Assembly: GCF_030247185.1 (NCBI RefSeq)
Contig: NC_080572.1
Location: forward strand, 246,976,570 to 247,040,569
DNA: 64,000 bases
DNA from: Malaya genurostris
Lineage: Eukaryota > Arthropoda > Insecta > Diptera > Culicidae
Direction: 5' to 3'
Below the pieces are notes generated by a model. The model ran no database searches, was not told the origin of the DNA, and saw only the letters and a program-made list of their open reading frames with translations. Position numbers and translations under genes: made by a program. Positions 53,801 to 64,000 of the stretch are shown here, piece by piece. Position 1 is the stretch's first letter. The number at the start of each line of letters is the position of its first letter.

Positions 53801-53934
53801 CTCCGTCAATATGGCAGTTAAAGGGTTGAAACTTTGAGAAAATTGTCTTCAATCTATGACCTTTCGAATGTGGTATAACAATATGAATTCCCTTTGGGGG
53901 CAGATTTCACATGCTTATCCTGCTATTGCCTTTT
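50829..53934. mobile_element. Foldback-like element with ~460-500-bp inverted arms
   Basis: The left arm at about 50829-51330 and the right arm at about 53476-53934 are inverted copies. Shared blocks include 'gcaggataagcatgtgaaat', 'gacggagctagggtggttct', 'gaaaccgctcctccgaaaaa', 'gcaccaccccggatttttt' and 'ggaaacgcatggtgctt'. The outer ends read AAAGGC and GCCTTT. The left arm is ~40 bp longer, owing to indels. The interior has no transposase and includes a nested MITE (52474-53467). No target duplication was identified. Confidence 0.8.
52474..53467. mobile_element. Harbinger-like MITE, 994 bp, nested
   Basis: The perfect 16-bp terminal inverted repeat AGGACTATTCACACAT (left) is matched by ATGTGTGAATAGTCCT (right). 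TTA lies directly outside both ends (52471-52473, 53468-53470), the 3-bp target typical of PIF/Harbinger elements. Subterminal regions on both sides contain 'ggttcagtg' and 'cggcac/gccgg'-type motifs. No transposase; an 87-codon minus ORF (52627-52890) has no known domain. Confidence 0.8.
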
Positions 53935-54017
53935 CGAAAAATACACCTCAGAGGCTAAACTGAACTAAAGTCTTTCCAGTAGAATTGTTAATTCGAATAT
54001 TCTTTTTTTTTTTACAC

Positions 54018-55268
54018 AATGCATTCCTTCCCTACGTCTTGGAGTTTGAGAAAGTGCCGGAATACAATAAAATTGACTTTGAAGAAGTCAAGCGTAGACT
54101 AAATATAAATAATTGGTGGAATGTATTGAGTATAGGAGGGAATGTCGACGACGAAGTAGACATGTTTTATCAAATTGTAAACAATATATTAGCAGAAACT
54201 TTACCGAAGAAAAGAAAAAGAAAAAAATATAATAACAAATTACCTGTATGGATCAATTCACAACTGAAACATCTGAAAAATAGTAAGCAAAAAGCACACA
54301 AAATTAACAAACAAGAAAAAAGCGACACTCATCTTCAAAATTACAAAGACCTCTGCAATCAACTCAAAATATCCATAAATGCAGCACATGAAGAATATAA
54401 ACGCAAAATTGAAAACGAAATTAAGATTTTTCCTAAGAATTTTTTTAACTACACGAAAACTAAACTAAAAAGCAACAATTTTCCATCTCAAATGCATCTC
54501 GACGGACATGTAGGATACAATAGTACAGAAATCTGCAAACAATTTGCAAATTTTTTTCAGGAAGTATATACATAGTATTCAGAAACTAACCGTGACCGTG
54601 AATACTTTTCATTCATACCTGCATTTTCCAACTCCATCTCTGTAAACTATCTATCAGAACATGACATTTCGACAGCACTGAAAAACTTAGACGCCTCAAA
54701 AGGGCCTGGACCTGACAGTATACCACCAATATTTTAAAAAAATCTTGCTGAAGAACTTATCACTTAATAAATGTACTTTTCCTCAAGCATGGAAATCTTC
54801 TTTCCTAGTACCAATATTTAAATCTGGTTCAAAATCTAACATTCGGAACTACCGTGGAATAGCCATTATCTGTTGCATTCCAAAATTATTTGCAAAAAAT
54901 GTAAACTTTTTCAACACCTGAAGAACGTAATAACTAACAAGCACCATGGCTTTTTCAAAGGCCGCTCAACTACAACAAATCTTCTTGAATTTGTGACATT
55001 CACTTTGAACGCAATGGACGCTGGCAACCACGTAGAAACTCTTTACACCGACTTTAGTAAAGCTTTCGACCGTACTGACACACCATTACTTCTATACTAC
55101 TATAAAAATATGGCATAGAGCATGGTTTTAATCATACTTAACGAATCGTGTACAAGTAGTTCGCTTCCAAAACATAAACTCTGAACCAATTAATGTATCA
55201 TCTGGCGTACCTCAGGGCTCTCATCTAGGGCCTCTTCTTTTCATTTTAAATATAAACGACATGTTAGC
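54018..55268 (+). pseudogene. Jockey-like LINE remnant, 5' part of ORF2
   Basis: One long frame (54018-54572) encodes the lysine-rich linker between endonuclease and RT. After a TAG it continues as NLDASKGPGPDSIPP. Later pieces, with further stops, give YRGIAII, KHHGFFKGRSTT, motif A YTDFSKAFD (catalytic Asp codon 55049-55051) and motif B SGVPQGSHLGPLLF (55201-55242). The endonuclease domain is missing upstream. Motif C is absent because the sequence breaks at about 55268, where the DD37E element begins. Confidence 0.85.
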
Positions 55269-56475
55269 TCTCTCTCTTTCTCTCTCCTCTTTCTGCTAGT
55301 ATTTTCTGTTTTGTTTATGCTTGCTCAGTTTTGCTCAAAATGCCGTTGAAACAAGAAGTATTTCGCCAGCGCGTTGTACAGTTATACGAACTGCACAGAA
55401 ATCTCGGCAAATAGTATATGGTACAACATTTTAAAAGTGAAAATGTTGCGGCTTTGACTGTTTACCATATCCTAAGATCGCCAATAACTGCTCGCAAGAA
55501 AGTTAGTGGAAGACCAGCCAAATTATGGACGCAAAAGGACTTCGTTCTCTTTCTCGTGCCTTCAACAACAAGGATTCACTGAGGCAACGGGATGCCTAAA
55601 AAAAGTTCAACTGTTCTCACCAGTACATCTGCAAAACATTGAAAAGAGTCGGAATAATATGCCGGAAGAAGACACGAGCCCCGAAATATACTGACGCATA
55701 GATCTCAACGCTGAAGTCCCAATGCCGCTGGTTGATCAAAAATTATTCCGGAAAAAGATTTGTTTTGGACGACAAAAGTTATTTCCCTCTTTCGAAGACG
55801 TAGATTCCCGGAAGCGATCGATACAATTCAATGGATAGTTCTATTGCACCTCCGAACTTGGAATATAAGTTTAAACAGAAGTTCGAACAGAAGGTGATGT
55901 TGTATATTGCCATTTCCGAGAAAGGTATTTCTAAGCCATGGCTCAAACCCTCTGGTTTGCAATCAATCAAGATGTGTACCAGAACGAATGTTTGAAGAAA
56001 ATTTTGATCCCGTTTCTTCAAAACCATCATGCTGATGGACAATACGTGTTTTGGCCGGATAAAACGTCATCGCATTACGCCAAAAAAACACAATCGTTCC
56101 TGAATACCCATTCGATCCCATTTGAACACAAAAACCACAACACGACAAATCTGCCTCAGTGTCGCTCAATCGAAGATTTCTTCGGGGTTTTGAGCTCCTT
56201 GGTGTACAAAAATAACTGGAGAGCCACGAATTGGAAACAGTTGATTGGTAGAATCAAGAGATGCATTCGCAAAGTTGACATGAAAGCCGTACAACGCTCC
56301 TTTTCCGACATCAAACGGAAGCTTCGCCGAACATCCGATTACGGACCGTTTTGAAATGTTCACTAATTTTTTTTCAACAATGTACAATCTTTCTTTAATT
56401 TCAATGAATCAGATCTTCTTTAAATATGTTTGTCTTTTTTTGACAGCTTGAGAAAGAAATTCCAAAATTTTAGTT
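55269..56475 (+). mobile_element. Second DD37E transposon, inserted in the LINE
   Basis: Sequence between the two LINE halves, carrying a decayed DD37E transposase. The right edge ends near 'gttgccacccgttag' before LINE sequence resumes at about 56480. No matching inverted repeat was found on the left, so the left end is probably lost together with adjoining LINE sequence. Confidence 0.65.
55340..56354 (+). pseudogene. Broken DD37E transposase inside the LINE
   Basis: Starts MPLKQEVFRQRVVQLYEL, with a TAG after 24 codons (55412-55414) and later frameshifts. Recognisable parts are SGRPAK, FNCSHQYICKTLKRVG (second HTH), FVLDDKSYF with the first Asp (55768-55773), WPDKTSSHY with the second Asp (56058-56060) and RSIEDFF with the Glu (56172-56174). 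There are 37 residues between Asp2 and Glu. The final 138 codons (from 55938) are open through to a TGA at 56352-56354. It is a relative of the other two DD37E copies but clearly a different lineage. Not functional. Confidence 0.85.
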
Positions 56476-56479
56476 GCCA

Positions 56480-56932
56480 CCCGTTAGTATATATGTCAGA
56501 CCCCTTTTGGAATATTGCAGCCTAGTATGGAATCCATATAATTATTCATGAAGAACGCATTGAATCGACAAACAAAGACAAATTCTTTTATATGCACTTC
56601 GTAAATTAAACCGGACAGCATTTCCTCTACCATCATACGAAGCACGCTGCAAGCCTAGCCGTCTGCAAGCCTAGCCGTCTGCAAGCCTAGCCGTCAACTA
56701 CGTTCCAGGAAATTATTTTTAGAAAAACATAGTAGAACGAATTATGCAAAATACAGTCCAGTCAATCGAATAATGCGCCATTACAATCAATGCGAACATC
56801 TTGACCTTACTATGTCAAAAAATCAAATAAAATCTCAGCTTTGTCGTAGAAATAATGCGTAGTATGTAACTGAACATTGTGAACAATTTATATGTAGTCT
56901 ATATTTGCTTGACGAAATAAATAAATAAATCA
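56480..56932 (+). pseudogene. Jockey-like LINE remnant, 3' part
   Basis: Resumes with YVRPLLEYCSLVWNP, followed by stops and frame changes typical of a dead copy (ERIES, PLPSYEA-like). It ends in an AAATAAATAAATAAAT tail near 56913-56932, a simple-repeat 3' end. About 500 bp expected between motif B and this segment, including the RT motif C, are missing. Confidence 0.75.
56647..56694 (+). repeat. Three tandem copies of a 16-bp unit
   Basis: CTGCAAGCCTAGCCGT is repeated exactly three times within the LINE remnant. This is a local, recent duplication of the LINE sequence. Confidence 0.95.
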
Positions 56933-56939
56933 CTTTACG

Positions 56940-57465
56940 AAAAAAAAAGTCCATTTTCTTCCCATTCGCTCGACCGGTAAAGACGTTTGAGAATCATTGC
57001 ATTTCATTGCCTTTCACTGCCGAACTGAGAATTGATGACACCACCCGGTGAACGATTTGCAATATTGAAAACAATATAACAAACCTAATTTTCAACACAA
57101 ATACGTACATTGCTGCGCTCGCCTTGGGTCTTTTAATATCATCTTGTTGAAAAACAAAATTTATCTAGACCACTTATTAAGTATTTCTAGTAACACTAAG
57201 GCCGTGGACCATATTGCGAATTATGTTAATTTTGAGTTCAAATTTGACAGTCGAGCAGTTTGTCGTTATAAAAAACAACCCTGCTCGAGAGCATGGTTAT
57301 TTTTGGCAGTTCGATAGTTATTTTCCGACATTGAAAAGAAATTTTGCCATTATAATTGTAGGTCTTGAGTAAAAATTACTTCTGTATAATATCTCTAATA
57401 CTTACAGTAAAAGAAAATAGTCCAATAAGAAGATTCTGATTCCTGATTGGGGAACACTATTCTTT
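56940..57465. other. Intergenic, nothing recognised
   Basis: No ORF or repeat assigned. The 5' end of the neighbouring DD37E element should lie near its right edge, but no inverted repeat was found. Confidence 0.4.
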
Positions 57466-58499
57466 GGAAGAGGCAGAAAACCCGGTTCTTCTAACCCGAA
57501 ACTGGACCAGAAAGTTGTATCTCTAATCATGAAGAACAAATCAATGTCAATACGTGATTTGGCCAAAAAAGCAGGAACGAGTGTCGGAATGATCCAGAGT
57601 ATCAAGAGGCGAAATCACCTGAAGACCAACAAGAAGCAGAAAATCTCAAAACAAAGTGTAGAACAGAAGAAGCGAGCAGCAACAAGGGCTCGGAAATTGT
57701 ATTCGCGTCTTTTGCAGTGCCCGGATGCATGCGTTTTGATGGACGATGAGACTCAAAAACCCTTCCAGGTCCACAACACTTTACTGGAGAATGTGAGCGA
57801 TGCGACAGGTCGATTCAAGTTGAGAAATTCGGTCGAAAGATACCGTTATGGCAAGCAATATGTTCCTATGGTTTGAAGTCAACCATTTTTTACACTACCG
57901 GAACTATAAATGCAGAAATCTATCGACCTGAGTGTCTCCAGAAGAGATTCCTGTCTTTATATAAAAGGCATAGTATACCTTCCCTGTTTTGGCCGGATTT
58001 AGCGTCGGCTCACTATGCCAAAACCACTCTCAATTGGCTTTCGGAAAATGGTATAAATTTCGTTGAGAAAAATATCAATCCACCAAATTGGCCACAGCTC
58101 CGACCCATCGAACGTTACTGGGCAATCGCGAAGAGGGTCTTCAAGAAGACTGGTAAGGCAGCTGGGAACATACAGGAGTTCAAAAAACTTTGGGCACAAG
58201 CGTCAAAAAAATGCGATGCAACCAGGCGCGTAGCCAGAGAAAATTTTCGGGGGGGGGTTTTAGAACATGGTGATAAATCAACACATGTACAATTTATATC
58301 ACAATGTTTCCCATGGGTTATAATTTTTTGTTTCGGGGGGGGTTTGAACCCCTAAAACCCCCCCCTGTGTACGCGCCTGGATGCAACACTTATCCGGAAC
58401 TTGATGAAGAGTGTTCGATCAAAAGTTCAAAAATTCGTGAAGGAACAACTTAAATTTCATCCGGTTTTCATTATACTCAAGTTTAACCTCGCCCATTAA
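57466..58499 (+). pseudogene. Third DD37E transposase, frameshifted, 5'-truncated
   Basis: From FGRGRKPGSSNPKLD, through an HTH (IRDLAKKAGTSVGMIQSI) and a basic stretch, to the first Asp in VLMDDET (57742-57747). A frameshift near 57800 then moves the frame; the second ORF carries WPDLASAHYAKT (Asp at 57996-57998) and NPPNWPQLRPIERYW (Glu at 58110-58112), again with exactly 37 residues between. After a 157-bp MITE insertion the frame continues as IRNLMKSVRSKVQKFVKE to a TAA at 58497-58499. The far N terminus and both inverted repeats are not visible. Fewer lesions than the other two copies, so it is younger. Confidence 0.88.
58223..58379. mobile_element. hAT-type MITE, 157 bp, inside transposase
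   Basis: The ends CAGGCGCGTA and TACGCGCCTG are perfect 10-bp inverted repeats, followed by G-rich/C-rich subterminal runs. An exact 8-bp duplication, GATGCAAC, lies at 58215-58222 and 58380-58387. Taking it out restores the transposase frame (DAT|LIRNL). It resembles the MITE at 8317-8515 in ends and G-richness. Confidence 0.93.
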
Positions 58500-58682
58500 A
58501 GGATCAATTTTTAGTTTGAATAAAATATCGTTTTTTATCACAATTTGAAAGAAAAAATTGAGGATAGCTTATTTTCGATACACTCCTAACAGTGCGAAAT
58601 AAATTCAAGTAATTTTCAATCCGTCAAACTTCAAATTGGGCCGCAGTTTCAGTTAAACTTGACTACTCGATAAAAACCGGTT

Positions 58683-59095
58683 TTAATCCACCTAGTAGTG
58701 TAATGATGCCTTTCTCATGTATAATATTGTGGTATTCTATTCAAACATTTTCTCTTCGATTATTAAAAGAAATCAATAACGGTTTAGAGTTCAGTTTATA
58801 ACATTTTGTACGGTTTTTGTTCCGCCAGTTTAAGTGACGGTGTACAATATTGAACACACTTTACCCTATAACTCCGGAACCGAAAGTCGGATCCGGATGA
58901 AATTCAGGAATTCGGTATGAGACCACGACACCTTTCATTTGAATCTAAGTTTGTCAAAATCGGTTCAGCCATCTCCGAGAAAACCTAGTGAGATTATTTG
59001 ACACATACACACACAGACATTGCTCAGCTCGATGAACTGAGTCGAATGGTATATGACACGTGACAATTTTCACTAGTCGGTTTTTCAAGTTCATG
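58683..59095 (-). repeat. Repeat family A copy, short
   Basis: Begins 'ttaatccacctagtagtgta' and 'atgatgcctttctcat', includes one module ('ccggaaccgaaagtcggatc', 'tcggttcagccatctccgag') and ends after 'cagctcgatgaactgagtcg' and 'gtcggttttc'. It is a compact copy with a single module. Confidence 0.75.
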
Positions 59096-59164
59096 TTTTT
59101 GGTTAAATTTTTTTGCTGGAATTTTTTCTTTCTACGGGTCTACGAGGTTTATGAACGGTCCCTA

Positions 59165-59480
59165 TCCATCATACTATTATATATGTAATACTGTGGTATT
59201 CTTCAAAATAATTTTCCTCGATTCTTGAAACAATAACCGGCATTGGTTTAGTTGGCATACTGATTACTACCGATTGGAATAGTTTTGAGGTCGATTTAAT
59301 TTTTTTCTGTTTCGCCACTTTAAGTGATGGTATAAAATTTTTAACACACTTTACCCTATAATTCCGGAACCGAAAGTCGCAATTGGATTAAATTCAGGAA
59401 TTTCGTGCAACACCAACGGACCTTTCATTAGAACCTAAGTTTGTTAAAAATCGGTCAAATCATCGCTAAGACAAGTGAGT
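59165..59480 (-). repeat. Repeat family A fragment
   Basis: Contains 'tttcgccactttaagtgatg', 'ccggaaccgaaagtcg' and 'aacctaagtttgtt'. It follows directly on the previous copy and may be a tandem or split part of it. Confidence 0.6.
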
Positions 59481-59567
59481 GAGATCCATTTGAAAAAATA
59501 TGACCACTATTCCCTGTGCCTCCCGAATCGGAAACTGTGTTTTAGAGCTGTGTCTATAACTAGGTTC

Positions 59568-59640
59568 GTAGTGACGAAATGGTAGCGCGTATGCACGGAA
59601 TACATAAAAACGCAGGTTTGAGTCCTGTCTCTGAGCGTAT
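59568..59640 (+). other. tRNA-like sequence with pol III boxes
   Basis: An A-box-like TAGTGACGAAATGG and a B-box-like GGTTTGAGTCC (one mismatch to consensus) lie about 35 bp apart, and a 4-bp T stem (CAGG/CCTG) can form. The acceptor and anticodon stems do not pair properly. It is more likely a decayed tRNA-derived SINE head than a working tRNA. Confidence 0.35.
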
Positions 59641-59999
59641 CTTTTTCCAATAAATCATCTTTTCTGTTAAGTTTTCTAATGATTTGGCTTCTCCAATATA
59701 TGTTTCCACTCAGTCATTTCAAAACGGAAAGTCTTATATTTTTCTGCGAAACACAATCCATTTCAATGCGTCCGTCATTTTTTTTTCCTGATAAGTTTTT
59801 TCCTTATTTTTCCTGATAAGGTTCGGAAAAAGAAGAGTCGCAACGGGAATTAAAGGAGTCAGGGAGGGAGACTCAAAATCTATACGCAAGCCACTGTCCA
59901 CCGGCCTCTTGCGCTTTCATTCGCTCGTTAAACCTTATTTGGATTGGATTCTGTAACGATATTCTAAAACTGATTTCAGGTCCACCTATATTCTGAACT

Positions 60000-60530
60000 T
60001 ATTTTTTTGTTACAATTTAGTTTCAGCGTTCAGAACCATAATATTCCATAATACAGGGTCGAAAGTTAAAACTACGATTTTCGTAACTAAATTCCGTGCA
60101 TAAATTTAAGCTCCATATACGATTCCAGAATTCTTATTCTGGAACAAAACTTTAGATCCGAACTCCAAACCACAATTTTGAAGCTGACTTCTGAGTCTGA
60201 ATTTAGTTTCAGAATTTAGTTCCTAAATTCAATTTCATTTCCAGAATTCAGATTAAGCACGCTGGAATTGAATTCGGAGTTTGGGTTCTGGAACAAGATC
60301 TTGGAACTGAATTCAGTGTCTTAATTCACGTTCGGAATGCAAGTTCAGTATTCAATTATATAATTAAATTCAAAGCCAGAATTCTGAAAATGAGTTCAGT
60401 TCCAGAATACTAGAACTAAATTATGAATGCCTATTTTCAACCTGAATTTTTTTACCTAGTTCGAAGCCAGTACCAGGTTCCGAATTAGGTTTTTTAATTA
60501 ACTTCCTGAATGCACAGAACTGAGGTACCC
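60000..60530. repeat. Degenerate GAATTC/GTTCCAGAA-rich repeat tract
   Basis: Irregular repetition of 'cagaattc', 'gaattcagtt', 'ttccagaa' and 'ggaactgaa' over about 500 bp. This is a decayed short-period tandem array with no gene. Confidence 0.65.
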
Positions 60531-60739
60531 TAACAACATTCCCGAGGACTAATAAAATAAAGTTTTTATAGACGCATCGTTGCAATTCTGGAAACAAAGC
60601 AGTAAAAGTTGCAAAATAAACATAATCAATCAACTAATAAGTACGATTTTTTTTATATCCGGAAGTGTGCACGAAGCACATCAGTTTTGTTCGTGTTCAC
60701 GTCGTCCAGTTATGCCTCTGACATTACTCAACCGCTTTT

Positions 60740-60960
60740 TTAAACACTTTACCCTAATATTCCGGAACCGGAAGTCAGATCTAAATGAAATTCAGAAGTT
60801 TCCTACAGGACCATAAGACCATTCATTTGAATCTAAGTTCGTGAAAATCGATCACGCCATATCTGAGAAAAATTAGTACACATTTTTTTGCACATTCTAC
60901 CCCGTAACTCCAGAACCGGAAGTCAGATCCAAACAAAATTCTTTATCACTTTATCACTTT
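60740..60960 (-). repeat. Repeat family A fragment
   Basis: Contains 'ccggaaccggaagtcagatc', 'gaccataagaccattcattt' and 'atcacgccatatctgagaaa', plus a second partial 'ccagaaccggaagtcagatc'. No termini are present. Confidence 0.65.
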
Positions 60961-61143
60961 ATACGCGTCTGCCTAGATAAGAGTCCCGTAGGTACTTCCA
61001 GTATGTTAAAGAATTTAATTACGTTGCTACTAATTAAATGTTCGATTGGTTGTACATTGCCAATTGTTTCGCAATATCATGAGCAAACAGTGTTTAGCAC
61101 AAAACCGACAAATTTCGAAAAATTCACCTAAATTGTATGTCTA

Positions 61144-61271
61144 TCCGCACTAGGCCGACCCGACCGATCCGACTTTTTTCTCTGTTTCGGCTATGGCTGA
61201 ACAGCACATGCACACTGGCACGAAGCAGAAAAAAGTCGGTGCCGGAGAGCTCGGATCGGCCTAATGCGGGG
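61144..61271. repeat. 128-bp hairpin / palindromic MITE
   Basis: The left arm 'tccgcactaggccgac...gatccgacttttttctctgtttcgg' is matched by the inverted right arm 'cgaagcagaaaaaagtcgg...ctcggatcggcctaatgcggg'. The arms can pair over about 40 bp with a few mismatches and a small bulge, leaving a loop of about 35-40 nt. Compact size and long pairing fit a foldback MITE; a small-RNA hairpin is an alternative. Confidence 0.6.
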
Positions 61272-61299
61272 CAACCTTGAAACCTAGTTAATTTCACGG

Positions 61300-63515
61300 C
61301 TGCTAAAATGTTGCTTCCTTCTGGAAAAACTGACGCTGTTTACGTTGGCTATTCAACAACAGCACCGGCAGTTACCACGTTTATTGAAAGGCGCTGGCGA
61401 AATAGGTTCAACCGAAAAAGAATTGTTCGACATTCCATTCTATTATCAAATTTATTGCACTCGGATGTGCACCACCCTCCCTGGTCCCCCGTCCTTTTCA
61501 ATGTAAACTTAGTTCCATAATGAGCGGATTGAAAATTGCAGCTCGCGGAGTTTACACCATGCAACACTTTCCGGTAACAAGGATTGTTATTGTATGGCAA
61601 GGGTACTGCGGCTAAGAAGGTTAAAGGGATGTAACGGGTAAAACGGATATAACATCATTTTAAGGGTATAATTGATGAAATAATTTTAAAAAATTAAGAA
61701 TCGTTTGTTTTTTATGTTTTCTGTCAATTGAATCCAGCTCAAAACTATCGCGACCATGGTGATCGATATTCATTTGGGAAGATTGTTTTGGCTCACAATC
61801 CGCAGGGTAAAGCTTCTAGAAATGCTAGATGATGACAGTTTGATGAGAAGTTAGAACCTTTTCTGATAAATGTTCACCATTTATGACAAATATTTCAATC
61901 CATTTAAAATTTAAGATCTTTTTCGCTGTTCGCTTTGATTGTTCTCTGCATCATTGATAGTTCCAACTCAATTGCATCTACTCTTTTAAAACTGACTAAA
62001 TGTAATAAAATAATACAAACTGTCACTCAACAGCAAACGAAGAGTCATAACTCTGAATAACTGAATACAAGTTTTAAAACTTATTTTATAAAACGCAACT
62101 CATTTCTCTTCATTGGCTTCTTTTACACATCGGATATATCGAACCAGTAATTCTATTTTCAATTAAAGTATCTCCGATCACAATTCGCAAAAAGAAACAC
62201 TCCCATCCCATTCGCTTTACCCCCGTTCCCCCAAATGAATGGCGGAGAACCGTTTTCTTTCGTTTCGCTCAACAACTTGACCAGGCACATGTCGGCCGGT
62301 TGCGGCCAGGATAGCGATAAAACAAACGGTCCCGAATGAACCATTTCAACGCCACATCGATTTTAATTTATTGGCAGTGCAGCTGCAGTTTCGTAAAACT
62401 ATTTGTTCTAAATTGGGAACCTAATTCCAGAAAACTGCTGCAGCGGCAGCAGTTCTGATACTCGTTCCTGTCAGCTTCAGATACCGGCCGGTTTTTCTTT
62501 TTTCTCGTCTCACGGGTTCGTCTAGCAACTTACTGTTCTTCCCACTGTACTGGAAACCAGAACCATGGGTGCCTAGGAGCAACACGTCCGACTCGGCTGA
62601 AGAGCAAGATAAATGTTTGGAGCAGAAGTTTCATCGTAATTGATTGAATTTCCAATAAAATGTCAAAGTATCTTGAGCTTCACCCGGGGAGTGTAGCCAA
62701 ACCACGGGAGAAATGAATTTAATTTCGTCGGAACGAAGGTTACCACTAGTCTGTAATTGGCAGAAGAAATATTCCTTCCCAGTCGTGTTAACTATCGAGA
62801 GAGCTCCATAGAACAGTACTTGCCACTTAATATCATATAATTTATGATTGTTATCTCCTAAGCAGGCTAATTGGATCCACAATATTGCTATGATGCCAAT
62901 CCACTTTTGGGAATAATTACAATAATAGTGCCATTATGGTCGTCCTCCTAGGATCAGTAGGTCGAAGAAAGGTTGTGTGTTCGTACCAGAGCAAAACAAA
63001 ATTTGAAGCTGAACGGAGCCAGACGACGGAATTTGTTGTCCGAAAGGGAAATCGATGTTGTATCGATAAAGAACTGCAACATTAATGTTCGCCAATGTCC
63101 GAAAGCTGGACAGCTGACGGCATAAAAAACACGAGCAAGAATATGAAAACAAGTAACGTCTAAGTGGAGCATTAGTTTTGGGTGAACTGAATGTATGCAT
63201 GGGTGTATGTGTGTAGCCACGTTCAGTTCAAGGCATTAGCAATGGATACGGGTGGACTTACAGTAGATCCGAATTGGATCCATATTCATATTATTGCTAT
63301 TTCAGAAAGCCATCATAAGTTGGGTGCACCCGTAAGTAGAGTCACTTACGTGCATTCCACAGAAGTTAGGAAATTTGTTTGTTAGACGGTTGTGACCTAC
63401 TCATTTCAGACCTTCGGGGGAAACATAGATATTTCATGTAGTATATAAGAACTCAGACCCGTGCCCAGGATTTCGTTTCGGGAGGGGCCCTGATCGAACA
63501 TAAAACATCTTACTT
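61300..63515. other. Intergenic, no supported gene
   Basis: About 2.2 kb with ORFs up to 88 codons on both strands, none with a recognisable domain. The 62160-62640 part is GC-richer with a CTGCAG/GCAGC cluster near 62380-62460, which could be a promoter or exon of a gene beyond reach, but nothing is demonstrable. Confidence 0.4.
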
Positions 63516-63523
63516 TTATATGT

Positions 63524-63596
63524 AACTAAATCTGGTGCGCATTTAATTTAACTAAATCTGGTGCGCACTTTTATATTTAACTAAATCTGGTGCGCA
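63524..63596 (+). repeat. Three short direct repeats, 18-bp core
   Basis: AACTAAATCTGGTGCGCA occurs at 63524-63541, 63550-63567 and 63579-63596, separated by AT-rich spacers of 8 and 11 bp. It follows G-rich 'ggaggggccctgatcg', reminiscent of the interior of the hAT-type MITEs. Confidence 0.85.
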
Positions 63597-63599
63597 CCT

Positions 63600-64000
63600 C
63601 TTTTTTCTTAGATGCGTAAATGCAGTTTCAAAAGTAATTATTGAACTGTAAAGAATTCCCGAATTCGTATAGAAAATAATCAACACTTTAAGTAAACTAT
63701 GATATACTAGTAGGGATGCGACATTCCGAGTGAATCGAAAACGAAGAACCACTGAAGGAATATTCATCTATGCTACAGAGCATGTTGGTTGATGAGAGCA
63801 CAGCGATTCTCGTAACGTAGTGATTCAGCCAAGGCAGTCGAAGATCAAATAGGACGAGACACTTTTGACTTTCGTACCCTTTCGATCCGATCGATGTGAA
63901 CATTGTAATACAAGGCCTAAATTGTAGGTCCATATTCAAGAATACTACGTACTAGTGAAATATAAAAATTCCAGAGAAAATACACATCATTAAAGTTTTG
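63600..64000. other. Window end, nothing recognised
   Basis: Short overlapping minus-strand ORFs (63552-63767, 63697-63939) without domains. No repeat or RNA gene assigned. Confidence 0.4.

Overview
The window looks like repeat-rich, AT-rich nuclear DNA from a dipteran insect, most likely a culicine mosquito (Aedes-type genome). The reasons are: DD37E (ITmD37E-type) transposases, known chiefly from mosquitoes; tRNA-derived SINEs; an I-like non-LTR retrotransposon; many MITEs; and genes with short exons separated by GT-AG introns. The species call is inference. No bacterial, organellar, rRNA, CRISPR or viral sequence was recognised.

Only two ordinary cellular genes can be supported. A two-exon secreted C-type lectin lies on the minus strand (1756-2308). 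A six-exon MARCH-type membrane RING-CH E3 ubiquitin ligase lies on the plus strand (22024-24272). Nearly everything else is mobile DNA or its debris.

Layout. 0-5.7 kb: repeat family A fragment, the lectin gene, a 1.6-kb AT-rich insertion with 21-bp flanking duplications, and a 60-bp stub of an I-like LINE with its own target duplication. 5.7-11.2 kb: a tandem duplication, family A copies, a hAT-type MITE, a palindromic MITE and a tRNA-derived SINE. 11.2-22 kb: mostly anonymous sequence, a 1.2-kb insertion with an exact 23-bp duplication, and family B elements, one with a nested family A copy. 22-24.3 kb: the MARCH gene. 25-38.9 kb: family C and D repeats, a dead DD37E transposon with perfect 27-bp inverted ends, a deleted mariner-like element, SINE pieces and another family A copy. 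39.3-46.9 kb: a TIR element split by a complete I-like LINE (6.1 kb, both ORFs open, 15-bp target duplication). 47-50.8 kb: anonymous DNA. 50.8-53.9 kb: a 3.1-kb element with about 460-500-bp inverted arms, containing a 1-kb MITE with TTA duplications. 54-58.5 kb: a Jockey-like LINE remnant interrupted by one DD37E pseudogene, then a second DD37E pseudogene that itself carries a hAT-type MITE. 58.7-64 kb: family A pieces, degenerate repeats and anonymous DNA.

The best candidate for something functional and little described is the intact LINE. Its 5' end has an initiator and a downstream promoter element at the exact canonical spacing, and its two ORFs overlap by 8 nt. I found no convincing new cellular system. 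The value of the window is its nested, datable transposon stratigraphy. All family assignments come from reading motifs by eye, with no database search.
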